NCBI GenBank assembly: GCA_963678705.1
Contig: OY783205.1
Coordinates: 4,712,001-4,776,000 of the forward strand
Reading direction: 5' to 3'
DNA length: 64,000 bases
DNA from: Panorpa germanica
Lineage: Eukaryota > Arthropoda > Insecta > Mecoptera > Panorpidae
Below, piece after piece: positions 42,906-54,437 of this stretch. Within the stretch, counting starts at the first letter, position 1, and each line of letters opens with the position of its first letter. Under the pieces are notes generated by a model. It searched no databases, was not told the origin of the DNA, and saw only the letters and a program-made list of their open reading frames with translations. The translations under genes and the position numbers were made by a program.

Positions 42906-44389
42906 TGCTATTATTATTAATATAAGGATAATCAGATTTGTATTTAGAATGAGTTAGCATGATTGTTTAAGTTTATTACTTATTTTAAAATAAATTTAAT
43001 TTAAGTTAGTTATGTATTATTTTTATTTTGCATTGACTATTAAAAGTTCCAGCAGTTTCAATTATTTCTTTAATTACCCTTGTCTTGTTGTGTCGTGTCT
43101 ATTCGTTACTTTTTTTATTGCTAATGGCAGTTTCTGCACGACGGAAATATAATATTTCTTGTTATTACGAGTAATTTGTTGTTTTATACTTAAACGATGA
43201 TTCTAATACCTATATCTGTTACATTGCGACGATAGGTTTGAACTAGGTAATAATTCTATATACTAGGTTCTACGACAACGATGGGTTCTACTTAATATAA
43301 TTATTGTATTGTATTGTTAATGGTGGAATAATTCTAATTATCAAACGTAAACTATTATTTACTATAGCGAAGTGTTTTGCCTTAAACTATTTGGTCGGTA
43401 ACAATATTTGTAATGACAGAATGCTTCTTACTACAAACAACTAGACAGCGGTTTGGTTGTAATAACTATTTACATCAGGTATAAGTTTATTTGTCATGTT
43501 TAATATTCATTAAATTATTAGCATAAGCAGATTGTTACGTCTTTGAATGGTTACGCGGTACTTACGAAATAAGCTTGTACGAAATTGTAATTTTATAATG
43601 TCAAATAATAATATCACTCTGTATTTACTTAATACTACTTATATTTTTAAATGAAACATTTTGCTTAGACATTAGCAGCACATGTTATTTTTATTGAAGG
43701 TAAATCTATTTCATTATGACTTTATACTTATAAGTAACTTGTAGATAATAGTAATTGCTACGACAGACTCACATTACACACTTATTAACTAAATTAAATA
43801 TATACGAACAACGCCGGATAATACGGTCAAAACATTATGGCAAGTTTCCACTATCAGACTTCTAAAACTCATATCGTACTTCAGTATTTTTCTTTGGTCA
43901 TTTCTTATAATTTATTCTTTTGTTTTTTAATTCTCAATCTCAAACCAAACACTTCAATAATATAATAAATAATATACAGCGTATTTGGTAGCAAGGTGCA
44001 AAGCCTTAAGAACATTTTGAGCCATACATGTCTTAACCGAAGTCTGCTTATTTATTTTGTACTGCTATTTCTATGTTATTTAAATTAAAGCATAATTTCT
44101 GACATTTAAATGCCAACAGTGGCCCAATTTAAGTTGGTATGGTAAATGTTTTGGCGTTTGTCAGATGTGTGCCTAATCTAATAAACCAAGATTCAAGCAT
44201 CTGCGTTGTTTAAAAAATATTCTAGACGTTTCTAAAGTTGTAAAAACTTTTAAAATTAAAAAAAGGTACTGCAATTTATGGCATTTAAAAAAATAAATAA
44301 AATAGCATCGATCGTACTAACCTTTTTAAACACATGCTCGGTTATTGGCCTTTCTTTAAAGGTATCATTTAAGCTAATATGTTACCAAT
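42906..44389. other. Gene-free; upstream region of the zinc-finger relic
   Basis: No gene seen. The first 200 bp or so beyond the first exon (CATTGCTATTATTATTA..., TTTAATTTAAGTTA) is similar to the region beyond 47023, which indicates that the duplication of the zinc-finger gene included 5' flanking sequence. Confidence 0.5.

Positions 44390-44482
<93 letters not shown>
44390..44482. repeat. (TA)n microsatellite
   Basis: About 90 bp of uninterrupted TA, abutting the solo LTR. Similar TA sequence resumes on the LTR's other side at 45301. Confidence 0.95.
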
Positions 44483-44486
<4 letters not shown>

Positions 44487-45300
44487 GTGTGGAATTATAA
44501 CTTATCCCGGTTGACGCCCTCAAGTGTGGGGTGACAATAATTCTATCCTTGTTGACGTAGCTGTTTTGATCTTATTTCAATCCTTAAGTTGAGCCCCCCA
44601 ATAACAATATAGTTTATTAAGAATAAGTTAACACATAACTTTTGAATAATAGTAGTTCATTTAATTATTCCACATAGAAAAAAACAATTACATCACAATA
44701 AAGTTAATTTATCAAAAGAGAGTTCACAATAATAATAACACTTGTTTATATACAATGCTTAGGTTTGAAGACCTTATTACAATGATTGCAAATCACAAAG
44801 TAATGCGTAGTATAAATAGTACATGGTTTACATTCACAACGATTTATAATGATAAATACAACCTAGTAATTAACACTATACTTGTTTGCAAAAACTCCAC
44901 TATCTACACCTATAACAATATCAAATATTACACCTAGCAATACTGATTACAATTCTCAATGCTATTAACCACTAGCTAACACATTTCTTGAATTTACAAA
45001 AAGACGCCATACAAACTATGTATGTCTACGTATCGCCTTTTTTACAATATCGGCCGCGCCCTACATGTACCGTCAGCATTCAATAGTAAGTGAACGTGTC
45101 TTGACCTGTTTTCTTACACGTTAGCTGTACATGCTGTCAGCGAACGGCTTAGAGGGGTCTACAAAAGTTGTTTCAAAGCAGCGCTAGTAACATTTAAATA
45201 TATCTTAATATTAGCAAAGTTCCTAACCTATTTGACAGAGTTCTTTATAATTATTATTTCTTATAAACTAATTATATCTAATCTTAAATTATATCCCACA
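44483..45300 (-). mobile_element. Solo LTR of the Ty3-like family in a TA microsatellite
   Basis: The minus-strand ends are TGTGGGATATAATTTAAG (45300) and CCACACCACA (44483), that is TG...CA. The interior is collinear with the LTR at 2411-3327 (ACAATATAGTTTATTAAGAA, ACACATAAC, AATAAAGTTAATTTAT, CCTAGTAATTAACACTATA, GAACGGCTTAG). Both flanks are TATATA, so the target duplication is hidden in the microsatellite. No internal gag or pol remains. Confidence 0.75.
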
Positions 45301-45904
45301 TATATATATATACAAAAAATTTATTCCAATAATGGTTATGAGGTAATTATTTTTATACAAATTTGATATACATATTTATATGTAAAAGTTTATCTTTTGC
45401 TTCTTTCCATGGAACGATAATATTGGCGATGTTTTAATAATTAGGCTAGACAATTTGAGTTTTGAGTAATCTGCTTGATGCTAAGGAAGTTTCCGAATTC
45501 ATTAACCTCAAATTTAAACTTCTATTTATGCTTTTCAGAAGCTTCAGTTTCATTATCTTCATATATCTTTAGTTTTAAAGAATAAACTATTGTTTATTTT
45601 TTATTAAAGTACATGGACTTCCCGCGTCAATTAACCTATTAACCTTTCTACTTTTTAATTTTTTGACTTTGATGTTATAAAGTCACTGTATTTAAAATAT
45701 CCAAGAGCAAAACCTGTATTCCACCCTTCTCCGTATTCATATTTTATCAACATGTCAGAAGTTTTGTTTTTCTTGACGTTACCTTCCAACAGTTCATTTA
45801 AATCTTTTTAAACTTCAGATTTTAGGACACAATTACTATCGTTTTCATATTATTCTATTTTACCTATCCACTGGGTCTGTCATCGTTCATATGGTGCTGG
45901 TCTT
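45301..45904. other. Gene-free spacer
   Basis: Nothing recognised. Confidence 0.4.
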
Positions 45905-46275
45905 CTAAGGGCGTCCGCACATGGGTCGACTGGTTACAAACTCGGGCCCCGAATCTGCCCTAACCGAATGAGAATGAAACTGTTTTGTTAATAAGAAAAC
46001 GCACGTGTATTCGAATGAGAGAAAACACACGCCACGAGTGAAAGAAAACTGAATTCAAACTAGTTTTGAGCACGTATTTTGCAACTGTGTTTCTATGTCG
46101 CAGGGTATGCTTAGTTGCACAAATACTATTCAAAAGTATTTAAATACATACATACATACAAATACGATACAATAAAATCACTGCTCGACATAGCTCGTTT
46201 TTCGTTTTTGTTGGAAACTTCGGTTCTCGACTAGTTTGCAATCAGTCGCCTCATGTGCGGAGGGGGGACCTAAGT
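45905..46275. mobile_element. CCGCACATGAG MITE family, full-length copy in reverse orientation
   Basis: The left end CTAAGGGCGTCCGCACATGG and right end CTCATGTGCGGAGGGGGGAC are inverted repeats continuing into GACTG.TTGCAAAC. The interior holds the family marker ACATACATACAAATACGATA and the reverse complement of the Ser/Thr-codon-like TTCTCTCACT tracts seen in the other copies. Confidence 0.75.
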
Positions 46276-46870
46276 GTCAAACACATTGAATTAGCGAACA
46301 AACGGCCGCAAAAGATGCAGTACTAGCATTCTGCATGTTCATATTTTACTAAATTGTATAAATTAATATTTTTAATCATATTCTGTTCTTAATCTTCTTT
46401 TAATTCTTCTTTATTATTAATCTTACTTCTTCCTGTTCTAAATTCCATTAACACTTTTTTATAAATATTGAACAATATATTTTTTTTTATAAATTTTATA
46501 ATTATTTTTTAAAAGTTTTTAATTTTTTATAAAAACAAAATTAACTTAGATACATTTCTTTTAGTTTCTTACATTAAAAGAAATTAGAGCTACTGGATGT
46601 TTACGACCGTGCGCAGTTCTACACCAAGTTATAATACATTAATCAAAATTGAATTTATAAGTATCGTAAGATAATTGTAAAATGTTATAATCTCTTTTAA
46701 AATAAGGCTTAAACATTTCTTTAAGTATCTACATCTGTTTCTATTAGGGTTTTGTGTGAGAAAACACGATTTCCCAGTACGATTTTGTAAATACATTTAA
46801 ATTTTTAAACAAAGCAGCCACCTACATTCAAATTTTGTATTAGAGAGTACTGTTACCACTTAACCTAGAA
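46276..46870. other. Gene-free spacer
   Basis: AT-rich; nothing recognised. Confidence 0.4.
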
Positions 46871-46879
46871 AACAAATAC

Positions 46880-47023
46880 CTTCCCATGCTCAGTATCATT
46901 GCTATCTTCTTCTATTTTTATATTCATATTAGATGAGGCTGCATTCCATGTCATAGAATCCGCTGTAGCATACAAATCATCCATTTTAAGCGTTCCTTTT
47001 GTTTTCTGAAACAAATAATTCAT
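46880..47023 (-). CDS. Paralogous first exon of a zinc-finger gene
   Basis: The ATG at 47023 opens a 48-codon exon ending HGK at a donor AAG|GTATTTG (46880). Its sequence MNYLFQKTKGTLKMDDLYAT ... NMNIKIEEDSND parallels MKSLLQKTEVPLEKEGLCAL ... NINTKTEEEENA of the disrupted gene at 42905: same spacing, acidic linker and flanking CATTGCTATTATTATTA. I see no zinc-finger exon in the 4 kb downstream, which is occupied by mobile elements and the other relic. It may be an orphan exon, or its partner exons may be the same fingers at 38690-39116. Confidence 0.55.
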
Positions 47024-48170
47024 TGCTATTATTATTAGCAATATAATGATCCTATTTATATTTAGACTGTGTATTTATAATGCGTAAGTTTAATTTTCTA
47101 TGGTTCATAAAAAAATTCTTTTAAAGAAGATTATATTTAATTTAAGCTTATGCCGTTTTTACTTGAATTAAATTGAGTCAACAAATAACCGTCTTGATGT
47201 GCAGCCAATCTGAAATTTTTGTTAGATAAAGAAAGTACCATTATTTCACTCAATTTAACTAACTTACACTTAACAAACAGTTATTTCTAGTACACGATTA
47301 ATTTAAAAATAGTTTCTGATTATTAACAAATATCACTCATTCAGAGTTAACAGTTTTCATCACTACATTTAAAACTAGCTAAAAGCAATACAATCTGCAG
47401 TTGGTGATTTATGTAATTTTACTGTTGCATATTATTTTAAGGTTAAAGGTAAATATTTTGGACATTAAAACATTAAACATCTAAAATGTGTACGTGTTCC
47501 ATACAAGGTGTAAATTATAATTTATTATTCGTTCATGAATATTTAAGTTATTGAATTGGTAATTGAAGTAATTCAAGATGGACTAAGCTAATAATAAGAA
47601 CAAATATTTACCTGTGTCACTTCCATAGTTGCAAACAGGTGACCTCCCTAATCTAAATCGTAAAATCTTATAAATACAGCTTACGTGAAATACAGCTTTT
47701 AGCGACATCACATATTGATGTATCTTCTATGAATTAAATGTACTCGACGACTCAACATAAGAAGGGAATGAGGGGGAAAGGGGGTACACTGTAAGAACCG
47801 CTTCTTACAACATCATTTATTGATGCATTTTCTATGAACTAAAATTACATATATACATTACAGTTAAATTAAATAAATCTCTGCTATATGTATTTATATA
47901 TCAAAATATCAAATATTATTTACAGCTATTCAAGGAACAATAAAATTTTAATATTACGTATGCAGGGTTAAATAAAATAAAAAATTTTTATTCTTTGACT
48001 TGACTTGATTATTTGACTACCAACAGCTACAAGACATTACCGCTGCACTGATCTACTCAACAAATAACTGACGTTAAAATGCTTTTCACGTCATACAAAC
48101 ATGGCCGAACATTTCTAGCGCTAAAACTACAATTCAAATTTTTAATTGCTATATATCCGTCAACATTTAG
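47024..48170. repeat. Gene-free region with a diverged direct repeat
   Basis: TTTTAGCGACATCACATATTGATGTATCTTCTATGAATTAAA (47697, core GATGTATCTTCTATGAATTA) recurs as CTTCTTACAACATCATTTATTGATGCATTTTCTATGAACTAAA (about 47800, core GATGCATTTTCTATGAACTA). No gene seen. Confidence 0.5.
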
Positions 48171-48179
48171 ATATTTAAT

Positions 48180-49180
48180 AAAATAGACATACCTATACAC
48201 ATTTATTAACATCAATTTTAACCAACAATTGAAAATCTACCACTAAAAAATGAGGACACAAGCCCATTATGTGCATTAAAATCACCAAGTAATATGAAGG
48301 TAATTGTGTTAACATGTTTTCAATATCTGAACTAATGATATTTTGACTATTTGGTAAGTATAGGTTATAAATAGTAACTTTTTACGATTACTTTCGAGTT
48401 ATATGTTCCGAATAAAAATCCTCTCTTACCAGTACAGCCACTCCACCAGTTAGTGGTGTGTTGAATTAGTACATCTTTTTGGAATATATTCTTTTTTTTA
48501 ATTTGGTGTTTGTGTTGGCTTAAAATTTGTTTCTTGCAAAGAGATTACAATTGTGTTGTAATCTACTACTACTCTTCAAAAGTGTTCGAAACTGCTAAAA
48601 AAACTGTTTAAATTTCATTGAATTAAATTTAATTTTGAAGGGCACATTGAAATATAATAATTTGTATTGAGACTGATTTGTTTTTAACATTTGTTTATTT
48701 CACGATTTTTGTTTATTACGAAATCTGTTTCTAATAATTTTACTGTCATCTATTGTTATAATTGTTTGCTTAATAATTTTTGACCACGTGAGGTTTAATT
48801 GTTTTAGAGTATTTAGGATTTGTTGTTTTTTAGTTTCTGTTGAAGAATTTAGTTCCCATTCAATATTTGAGATGCACGTTAAAAAGGCATCATCTCCTAC
48901 TTCCTAATTCTTTGCTGGCTAATCGTCTTCTCTTGTTTTGCTGTATTTTTAATGTACGTGTAGCTTGGTTTTTGTTAGCTAGAGTGCTACTGTTCGGTGA
49001 TTGTTTATTGCCACGTCTTCTTATTGGGTTCGGCTTTTATATAAGGAGTGAATCAGTATTATCTGCTCAGCCTACCACGGGTGGAAAGACATTATTATAG
49101 TTTCGGAGCAGATCAAATCTGTTTTGTGTTCGAACGTAAAACGGGAGGTCACTGTTTTACCTTCCTTTTACTTTTTAAAT
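48180..49180 (-). pseudogene. Non-LTR retrotransposon endonuclease fragment
   Basis: Minus strand. Motifs occur in different frames but in the order of an AP-type endonuclease: ISLQETNFKPTQTPN (about 48555-48510), PLTGGVAVLVREDF (48460-48418), and GDFNAHNGLVSSFFSG (48290-48240). The N-terminal side up to 49180 may include the preceding ORF1, but I see no zinc knuckles. Stops show decay. The final part is repeated in inverted orientation at 36590-36700. Confidence 0.7.
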
Positions 49181-49369
49181 TTTAGTCCGCCATAATTTGT
49201 TTAATTTTATTTTGTACTAATCTCTCAGGGTAGTCTTTACCAATTGCTTGGAGGCTCGGTACTTTAAAACGCCATTTAATGGAGGCGTAGGCATATTTTA
49301 GTCATTTTTTTTGTAAAAGTATTTTGTAAAATCCATTTGAAGTTGATCAATATTTCTTAGTTAAAAGTA

Positions 49370-49920
49370 TATATACAGGGTGTATTTCATGATTATTAAT
49401 ATTGTCAAACTAACCGCTGGTATACCATAGTCCGCCAACATCGGGCGGCCAACTTGCGAATTAGGTATACCTTGTAAATTTACTCTTATCTATGAAATAT
49501 CGGTGAACTTCAAATGGATTTTAAAATTTTTTTTTATGTATTTGTTAGTTTCATATATTATTTTTAATGTTCTCTATTATGTTTCTAATGTGTGTGCAAA
49601 GTTTCGTTTCCAAAAAGATAGGGAAAATTGACTTTTTTTGCCAATTATATATACCTTGTGAATACTGCAATTGTATTCTTCAAAATAGTTATACATATAC
49701 TAATATACGACAACTAATGTTCATCTTCTCTTATTGCATTCTGTATTAGTGTAAATTGTAATAAAAACTTGTTTAGTTGCTTTTGATAGCTATAATCCCG
49801 ATTATTAATATTGCCGTAGTAGCCGCTAGTATACCTTAGACCACGAACATCGGGACGGCCAACATCGGGACCGCCAACATCCAGACCGCTAACTTCACTG
49901 ACGTGTCCTGATAATTTTGC
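49370..49920. repeat. Short repeated modules CCGCTxGTATACC / CCAACATCGGGA
   Basis: ATTATTAATATTG..., CCGCTGGTATACCATAG and GCCAACATCGGGCGG at 49392-49450 recur at 49799-49860 as ATTATTAATATTGCCG, CCGCTAGTATACCTTAG and GCCAACATCGGGACCG. In the second block the CCAACATC unit is itself repeated about three times to 49890. The left edge starts ACAGGGTGTATTTCATGAT. Confidence 0.5.
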
Positions 49921-50570
49921 ATCTAGTTAACAACAAAGAAGAAAATACTACAATATAGAATAAAACAATGAAGAAAATTCCATAATTCTATAATCCTGTT
50001 CTTTAATTTAATCAAAATATATAAAATATCTTTGCATATTTATTTCATCATTCATTTATTAATAAAGTTTTAAACTGACAATATAAAAAGACTTTATTTT
50101 GACGTACACCTTGGAATATATATATAAATAGATATATATTTATATATATATGTCGTCGACACGGCAACAGCGCTTAATAAATAAAATAACGCGTCAATTT
50201 ATATAACTATAATAAAAATTGAGTGCGTAACTAGTGCTGAATAGGTTTTAAATATCATCCTCTTTTGACCCTAAGCATCGTTATTTGTCCGATAACTGCC
50301 ACATGAAGGCTCAAAGCTGGAGCAAAAATCCTATGCAAAATATCCTAGATACGGGTTCTTCTAGGTCGTCAATGGGGTCAAAATTTCGACTCGGATAATC
50401 ACATCTTCTTTCACATAATACAGTCATATACTCGTACCGCCAGAACATTATTGGCCTACATTACGATATGTGCCAACACAAAGTAGGCAGGTACGACATT
50501 TATTTAATATTAATTACATTAGAACAAAACTATTAAATAATTTATATAAATCTTCATATTAAAAGTGTTG
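49921..50570. other. Gene-free; includes AT microsatellite
   Basis: (TA)-rich tract at 50116-50152. Nothing else is supported. Confidence 0.4.
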
Positions 50571-50577
50571 TGTGCAG

Positions 50578-50798
50578 GTGTTTGCTTTGAAATTGCAGAA
50601 TTGGTTAGATCATCAAGAGAACTCATTTTACGTCGACTCATCCGACGTCGCTCATCACCGTGTAGTAAGTGTACGTCGTCTTCATGACCTGGGGAACGGA
50701 GAGAAAAATGTTATTAGAGTTCATATTGAATTCAAATTGAACGATGAATACGTTCGATTGGATGTCGCTGGTTCCATTATAATGTGTATTATACCCAG
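50578..50798 (+). CDS. Possible internal exon of an unrecognised gene
   Basis: Bounded by an acceptor-like GTGTTGTGTGCAG (ends 50577) and a donor CCCAG|GTAGAA (GT at 50799-50800). It would encode 73 residues in phase 0 to phase 2, including NWLDHQENSFYVDSSDVAHH and IRVHIEFKLNDEYVRLDVAG. Base composition is richer in CG codons than its surroundings. I do not recognise the family and found no partner exons. It could also be transposon-derived. Confidence 0.35.
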
Positions 50799-50949
50799 GT
50801 AGAAATTAGTCTTACAGTGCAAGTTAATTTTTGCTATATTTTTACAAGCTGTGTCAAGCTAATCTAGATCCATGTCAAAATTGGTTCAGCAAATATTATT
50901 TAAAAATATTGACTTTTTTAATAACTTTTAAAAACTATTAAAAACATGG

Positions 50950-52287
50950 AATTATTATCATATCTAGAACAGAAAAACTTCAAAATGTATACATTAAGCC
51001 ATATTGGATAAACAAGAACCAACCTCTTCTTTTAATAAGTTACATCTAGTAATAGTACAATCATTACAAATATATACCTATAGAAAGTTTTGAGATCATG
51101 CCCTACTTTAAATCTTCATATGAACTAAAAACTATTAAAATAGATAGCGAAATTAAATATTTCAACAAAAAAGACAACAGCACTATAATATATCAACGAT
51201 ATATGAATTTTATATGCACTGAAAACATAAAATGGGACATATGGTATACAGATGGTTCCGTAAATAGTAAATTTAAAAAAGGAGGTGCGGGCTTATACAA
51301 CTCTACAACAAACAAGCAATATAAGTTTAAGTTAAATAATATATCAAGTTCATTCAATGCTGAACTTATAGCTATATTGAAGACAATGAAGATAATTAAA
51401 AACACTAAAGAGTCTAACATATTAATAGTAACAGATGCATATAGTGTATTAGCAGCTATAAATAATAACAACTTCAAAAACAATAATAATAATAAAATTT
51501 GTAAAACAAAAGCAATATATTGTAAACTGAAAAAAAGTGGAGTGAACATAAAATTTTTATGGGTACCAGGTCATTCTAGAATTTTAGGCAATAAAACTGC
51601 AGATAAGTTAGCAAAAGAAGCATGTACTGACGGTAAATTAATAGATATAAAATCTTCCTTAAATGAAATGAAAATTATTATCAAGGAAAAGGCATATATG
51701 GACTGGCAAATAATATACAAGGAGGCAAGTCAAACCACAGGCAAAACATTCTACCTTTTCAACAATAAAATTAAAGATAGCATGTGGATCAATAAAAATT
51801 TACCTAGAAAATTCATTTATACAATATGCCGACAAAGATCAGGTCATTGTAAAGTACCATCACATCTAGCAAAAATAAAAATAATACAATCTTCTAATTG
51901 CATCTGTGGAGAGGAAGGTACTATAGACCACATGGAACTAGGATGTAAATTCAAAAAACAGGAAGTCAACCACTTATGGAGTAATTTATGTAAACATACC
52001 ATGATGCCAGTAAACGTATTAAGTCTAATATACGATATAAATAGTACCACTGCAAAATATGTGATTGAATTTATATTTAACAATTGATATATAAAATGCA
52101 AGGAAAATCTTAAAAAAACAACAAAAGTAATAAATAGAGTAGATATAGTGTTATATGTATATTTATAAATAATTTTATGGATTATAAAATGTAATACTTG
52201 TAATACTTAAATACTTGTAAATGTAATAATAGAGCAAGAAAGCTGAATAAGCCAAAGCCTAATAAAAAAAAAAAAAAAAAAAAAAAA
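50950..52287 (+). mobile_element. 5'-truncated LINE with RNase H and poly(A) tail
   Basis: Only the 3' end of an I-superfamily-like LINE. 51098-52087 encodes an RNase H domain followed by a Cys/His-rich tail. The 3' end is 27 A residues at about 52262-52287 after AATAAAAAAA. Upstream, KPYWINKNQPLLL-like sequence to about 50980 probably belongs to the end of reverse transcriptase, in another frame. No target duplication was found with confidence. Confidence 0.85.
51098..52087 (+). CDS. LINE ORF2 C-terminus: ribonuclease H and zinc-binding tail
   Basis: 329 codons uninterrupted, which is notable for an otherwise truncated copy. RNase H acts on the RNA strand of RNA:DNA hybrids during target-primed reverse transcription. 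Catalytic residues are visible: D in WYTDGSVN (about residue 50), E in FNAELIAIL (about 88), D in IVTDAYSVLAAI (about 106), and the HSRILGNKTADKLAKEA stretch (about 160-176) with the last His/Asp. The C-terminal CICGEEGTIDHMELGC (about 267-283) is the CCHC-like motif that ends ORF2 in several insect LINE clades. Strong A bias at third positions. The ATG is internal to the original ORF2 and not a true start. Confidence 0.88.
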   Translation: MPYFKSSYELKTIKIDSEIKYFNKKDNSTIIYQRYMNFICTENIKWDIWYTDGSVNSKFKKGGAGLYNSTTNKQYKFKLNNISSSFNAELIAILKTMKIIKNTKESNILIVTDAYSVLAAINNNNFKNNNNNKICKTKAIYCKLKKSGVNIKFLWVPGHSRILGNKTADKLAKEACTDGKLIDIKSSLNEMKIIIKEKAYMDWQIIYKEASQTTGKTFYLFNNKIKDSMWINKNLPRKFIYTICRQRSGHCKVPSHLAKIKIIQSSNCICGEEGTIDHMELGCKFKKQEVNHLWSNLCKHTMMPVNVLSLIYDINSTTAKYVIEFIFNN

Positions 52288-52657
52288 TATTGTTAAGTAT
52301 TTTGGTGTTGCTAACACATTCCAGATGCTATTTTTTATAACCAAATAATTTCTTTTTTAACTATTTTAAGATGGCTGAAATTTTAATATTATTTTATTTG
52401 AATATGAAAAAATATGAAATGAATTTTTTATTCACTAATTCGGTTGGTAAACGAGTGCCAGACCGATTTATTATTGTAAAGTACCGCGGTATTATGCCGG
52501 TTGTTAGAGAGAGAAAGCTGAAATGTACAAGGGTGAGAAAGAGAAAAAAATACATTACACTATTTTAGGTACTAAAAGTAACATTTTTAATTTTTGGACT
52601 TTCATACGTAAATAATAGAATAATAAAATATTTTTTAACAGACAAGGAAAAATTACA
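52288..52657. other. Gene-free spacer
   Basis: A 65-codon plus-strand frame at 52371-52568 has no recognisable domain and I do not call it. Confidence 0.4.
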
Positions 52658-52661
52658 TTAA

Positions 52662-53570
52662 GGATGTATGAACGAGGGCGTGGTGTAATAATGAATTTTG
52701 ATTGGTGGGGATAGGCATGACAATTTGCGAGGTGAAGTGAAGAAAATTATCACGTGATCTGAATTTTAACTTTTGACAACACAGATTTTTTTGGTTAGAT
52801 TTTTCCGGTGACATTTGAATGTTTTGTAAAGATGGATATACCTCAAAAACGTAACAAGCAAGAATAATTTTGTAAAAAACGACCACTAGAAATAGATAAT
52901 AATTTACATATAAAAATAAAAAAACAAATGATTATAAAGTCAGCAATTGAAAAACTTGAACTGCAAAAAAAATCATTTTTATGTATCTATACATAAATTT
53001 TAATCACTGCATTGTAATTATTTTGTTATGTTAATAAATTATTAAAGTGTTTATAAATACTTTAATTCTATATACCATATGAGCTATTTTCTTAATTTTG
53101 CTGTTACTATCACGTAATAACAGTACTGAACGAGGTTATATTTAAATCATTAATTACCGTTTGTCTTGCTGTCGAGTTGTGACGCTTATTATAGCAGTGC
53201 GACGTTGCCAATGGCGAAAAGTAATTTATTGAATATCATAATTTGAATTTCATTTCTAATCTTCTCAGGATGAATGGATACATAGTATTTTTAAAATATT
53301 GACGTGTCACGCCAATATTACACTTTCTAATTAATGAATTTTTTTAAACGACACAATATAGAACATACTCATATTTATTGATTTATGATAACAAGTACCC
53401 ATTTCTCCATAAGTGCAATGTATTTCATGTCAATTTTCAACAATTAATTTCTTTAAAATATGAAATGTTACCTACCCTGAAATTTTAGCAGTAAATTCAT
53501 GGAGCAGGAATCTACATGTTAAAATTTTTTGAGTCCTTGAATCGAAAATTATTTTCTCGTTCATACATCC
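52662..53570. mobile_element. TTAA-flanked MITE, 909 bp
   Basis: Perfect 15-bp inverted termini GGATGTATGAACGAG (52662) and CTCGTTCATACATCC (53556-53570) with TTAA outside each (52658-52661, 53571-53574). No transposase. It follows the same design as 27162-27905 and 33538-34292 (TTAA target, terminus starting GG) but with different terminal sequence. Confidence 0.85.
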
Positions 53571-53574
53571 TTAA

Positions 53575-54437
53575 TTAAGCATCATTTTTTTTTACAACAG
53601 CGAATGTGACCCATTATAGTACATAACTTTATATATTATAATTTGTTAACAACGATTTTTTTTTTGCTCAGAATACAATCGACTATATCTCGCAAAGTTA
53701 AGCCGTTTTGTCATATTATTTACTAGAGCTGGATTCAGTAAATCTATTGATAACTAAGCTATATACTTAACGACCAAAAAAGTGTTGCCAAATTTATGGA
53801 TTATCAAAAAATTTATTTTGTTAATTAATAAAATATACTTATATTTGAAAAAAATATCGTTTACATAACGATACTATAACGCGATAACTGACTTAGAATT
53901 GGGTTGTGAATTCATTTTTTAGAAGTTTAATTGGTAAATATTGGTTATTAAACGTATATTGGCGTTTTTATACTATTAATTATCCGAAAATTGACGGATT
54001 TATATCTATTTCAAGTTTGAATTTTGTTTTACTGCGTAACAGTCCGGTTCTTACCCTAGTAGTTCTCGTGTTATTGCACGACATTATATTGAAACATTAT
54101 GGGTCGACGTCACAGCTGCTATAGCTATAACAGTCCAATACTGCATCTCTTTTCGCACTTCTCTTGTTTAATAGTGATGGTAAAGAATGGCAAATGGCTG
54201 TGGCAAAGAATATGAGGAAGGAATTGTTTCGTGAACTGAAGCCATTTTTTGTAACTTTTTAACCCATTTAATTATTTTAATTGGTAATATCTTGTATATG
54301 ATTGTGAATTCAATAACAAAATGTGATTATTTGATGATTGTAAAGGCAACACTATCAATATACAATCCAGTTTTATATATATTCACATCCCAATTAGTAC
54401 AGAATATAATGTAGAAACGAGAAACACCCAGACTTAC
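53575..54437. other. Region where the last odorant-receptor exon would be expected
   Basis: I searched the minus strand for a phase-0 terminal exon with the usual TSYS-like C-terminus and did not find one. A plus-strand tract at 54177-54261 (KEWQMAVAKNMRKELFRELK) is unassigned. Confidence 0.4.

Noticed and set aside
44278..44514. Protein of alternating Ile-Tyr
   Set aside because: Translation of the (TA)n microsatellite.
52371..52568. 65-codon plus-strand gene
   Set aside because: Low-complexity basic frame without recognisable domain, beside a MITE and a LINE tail.
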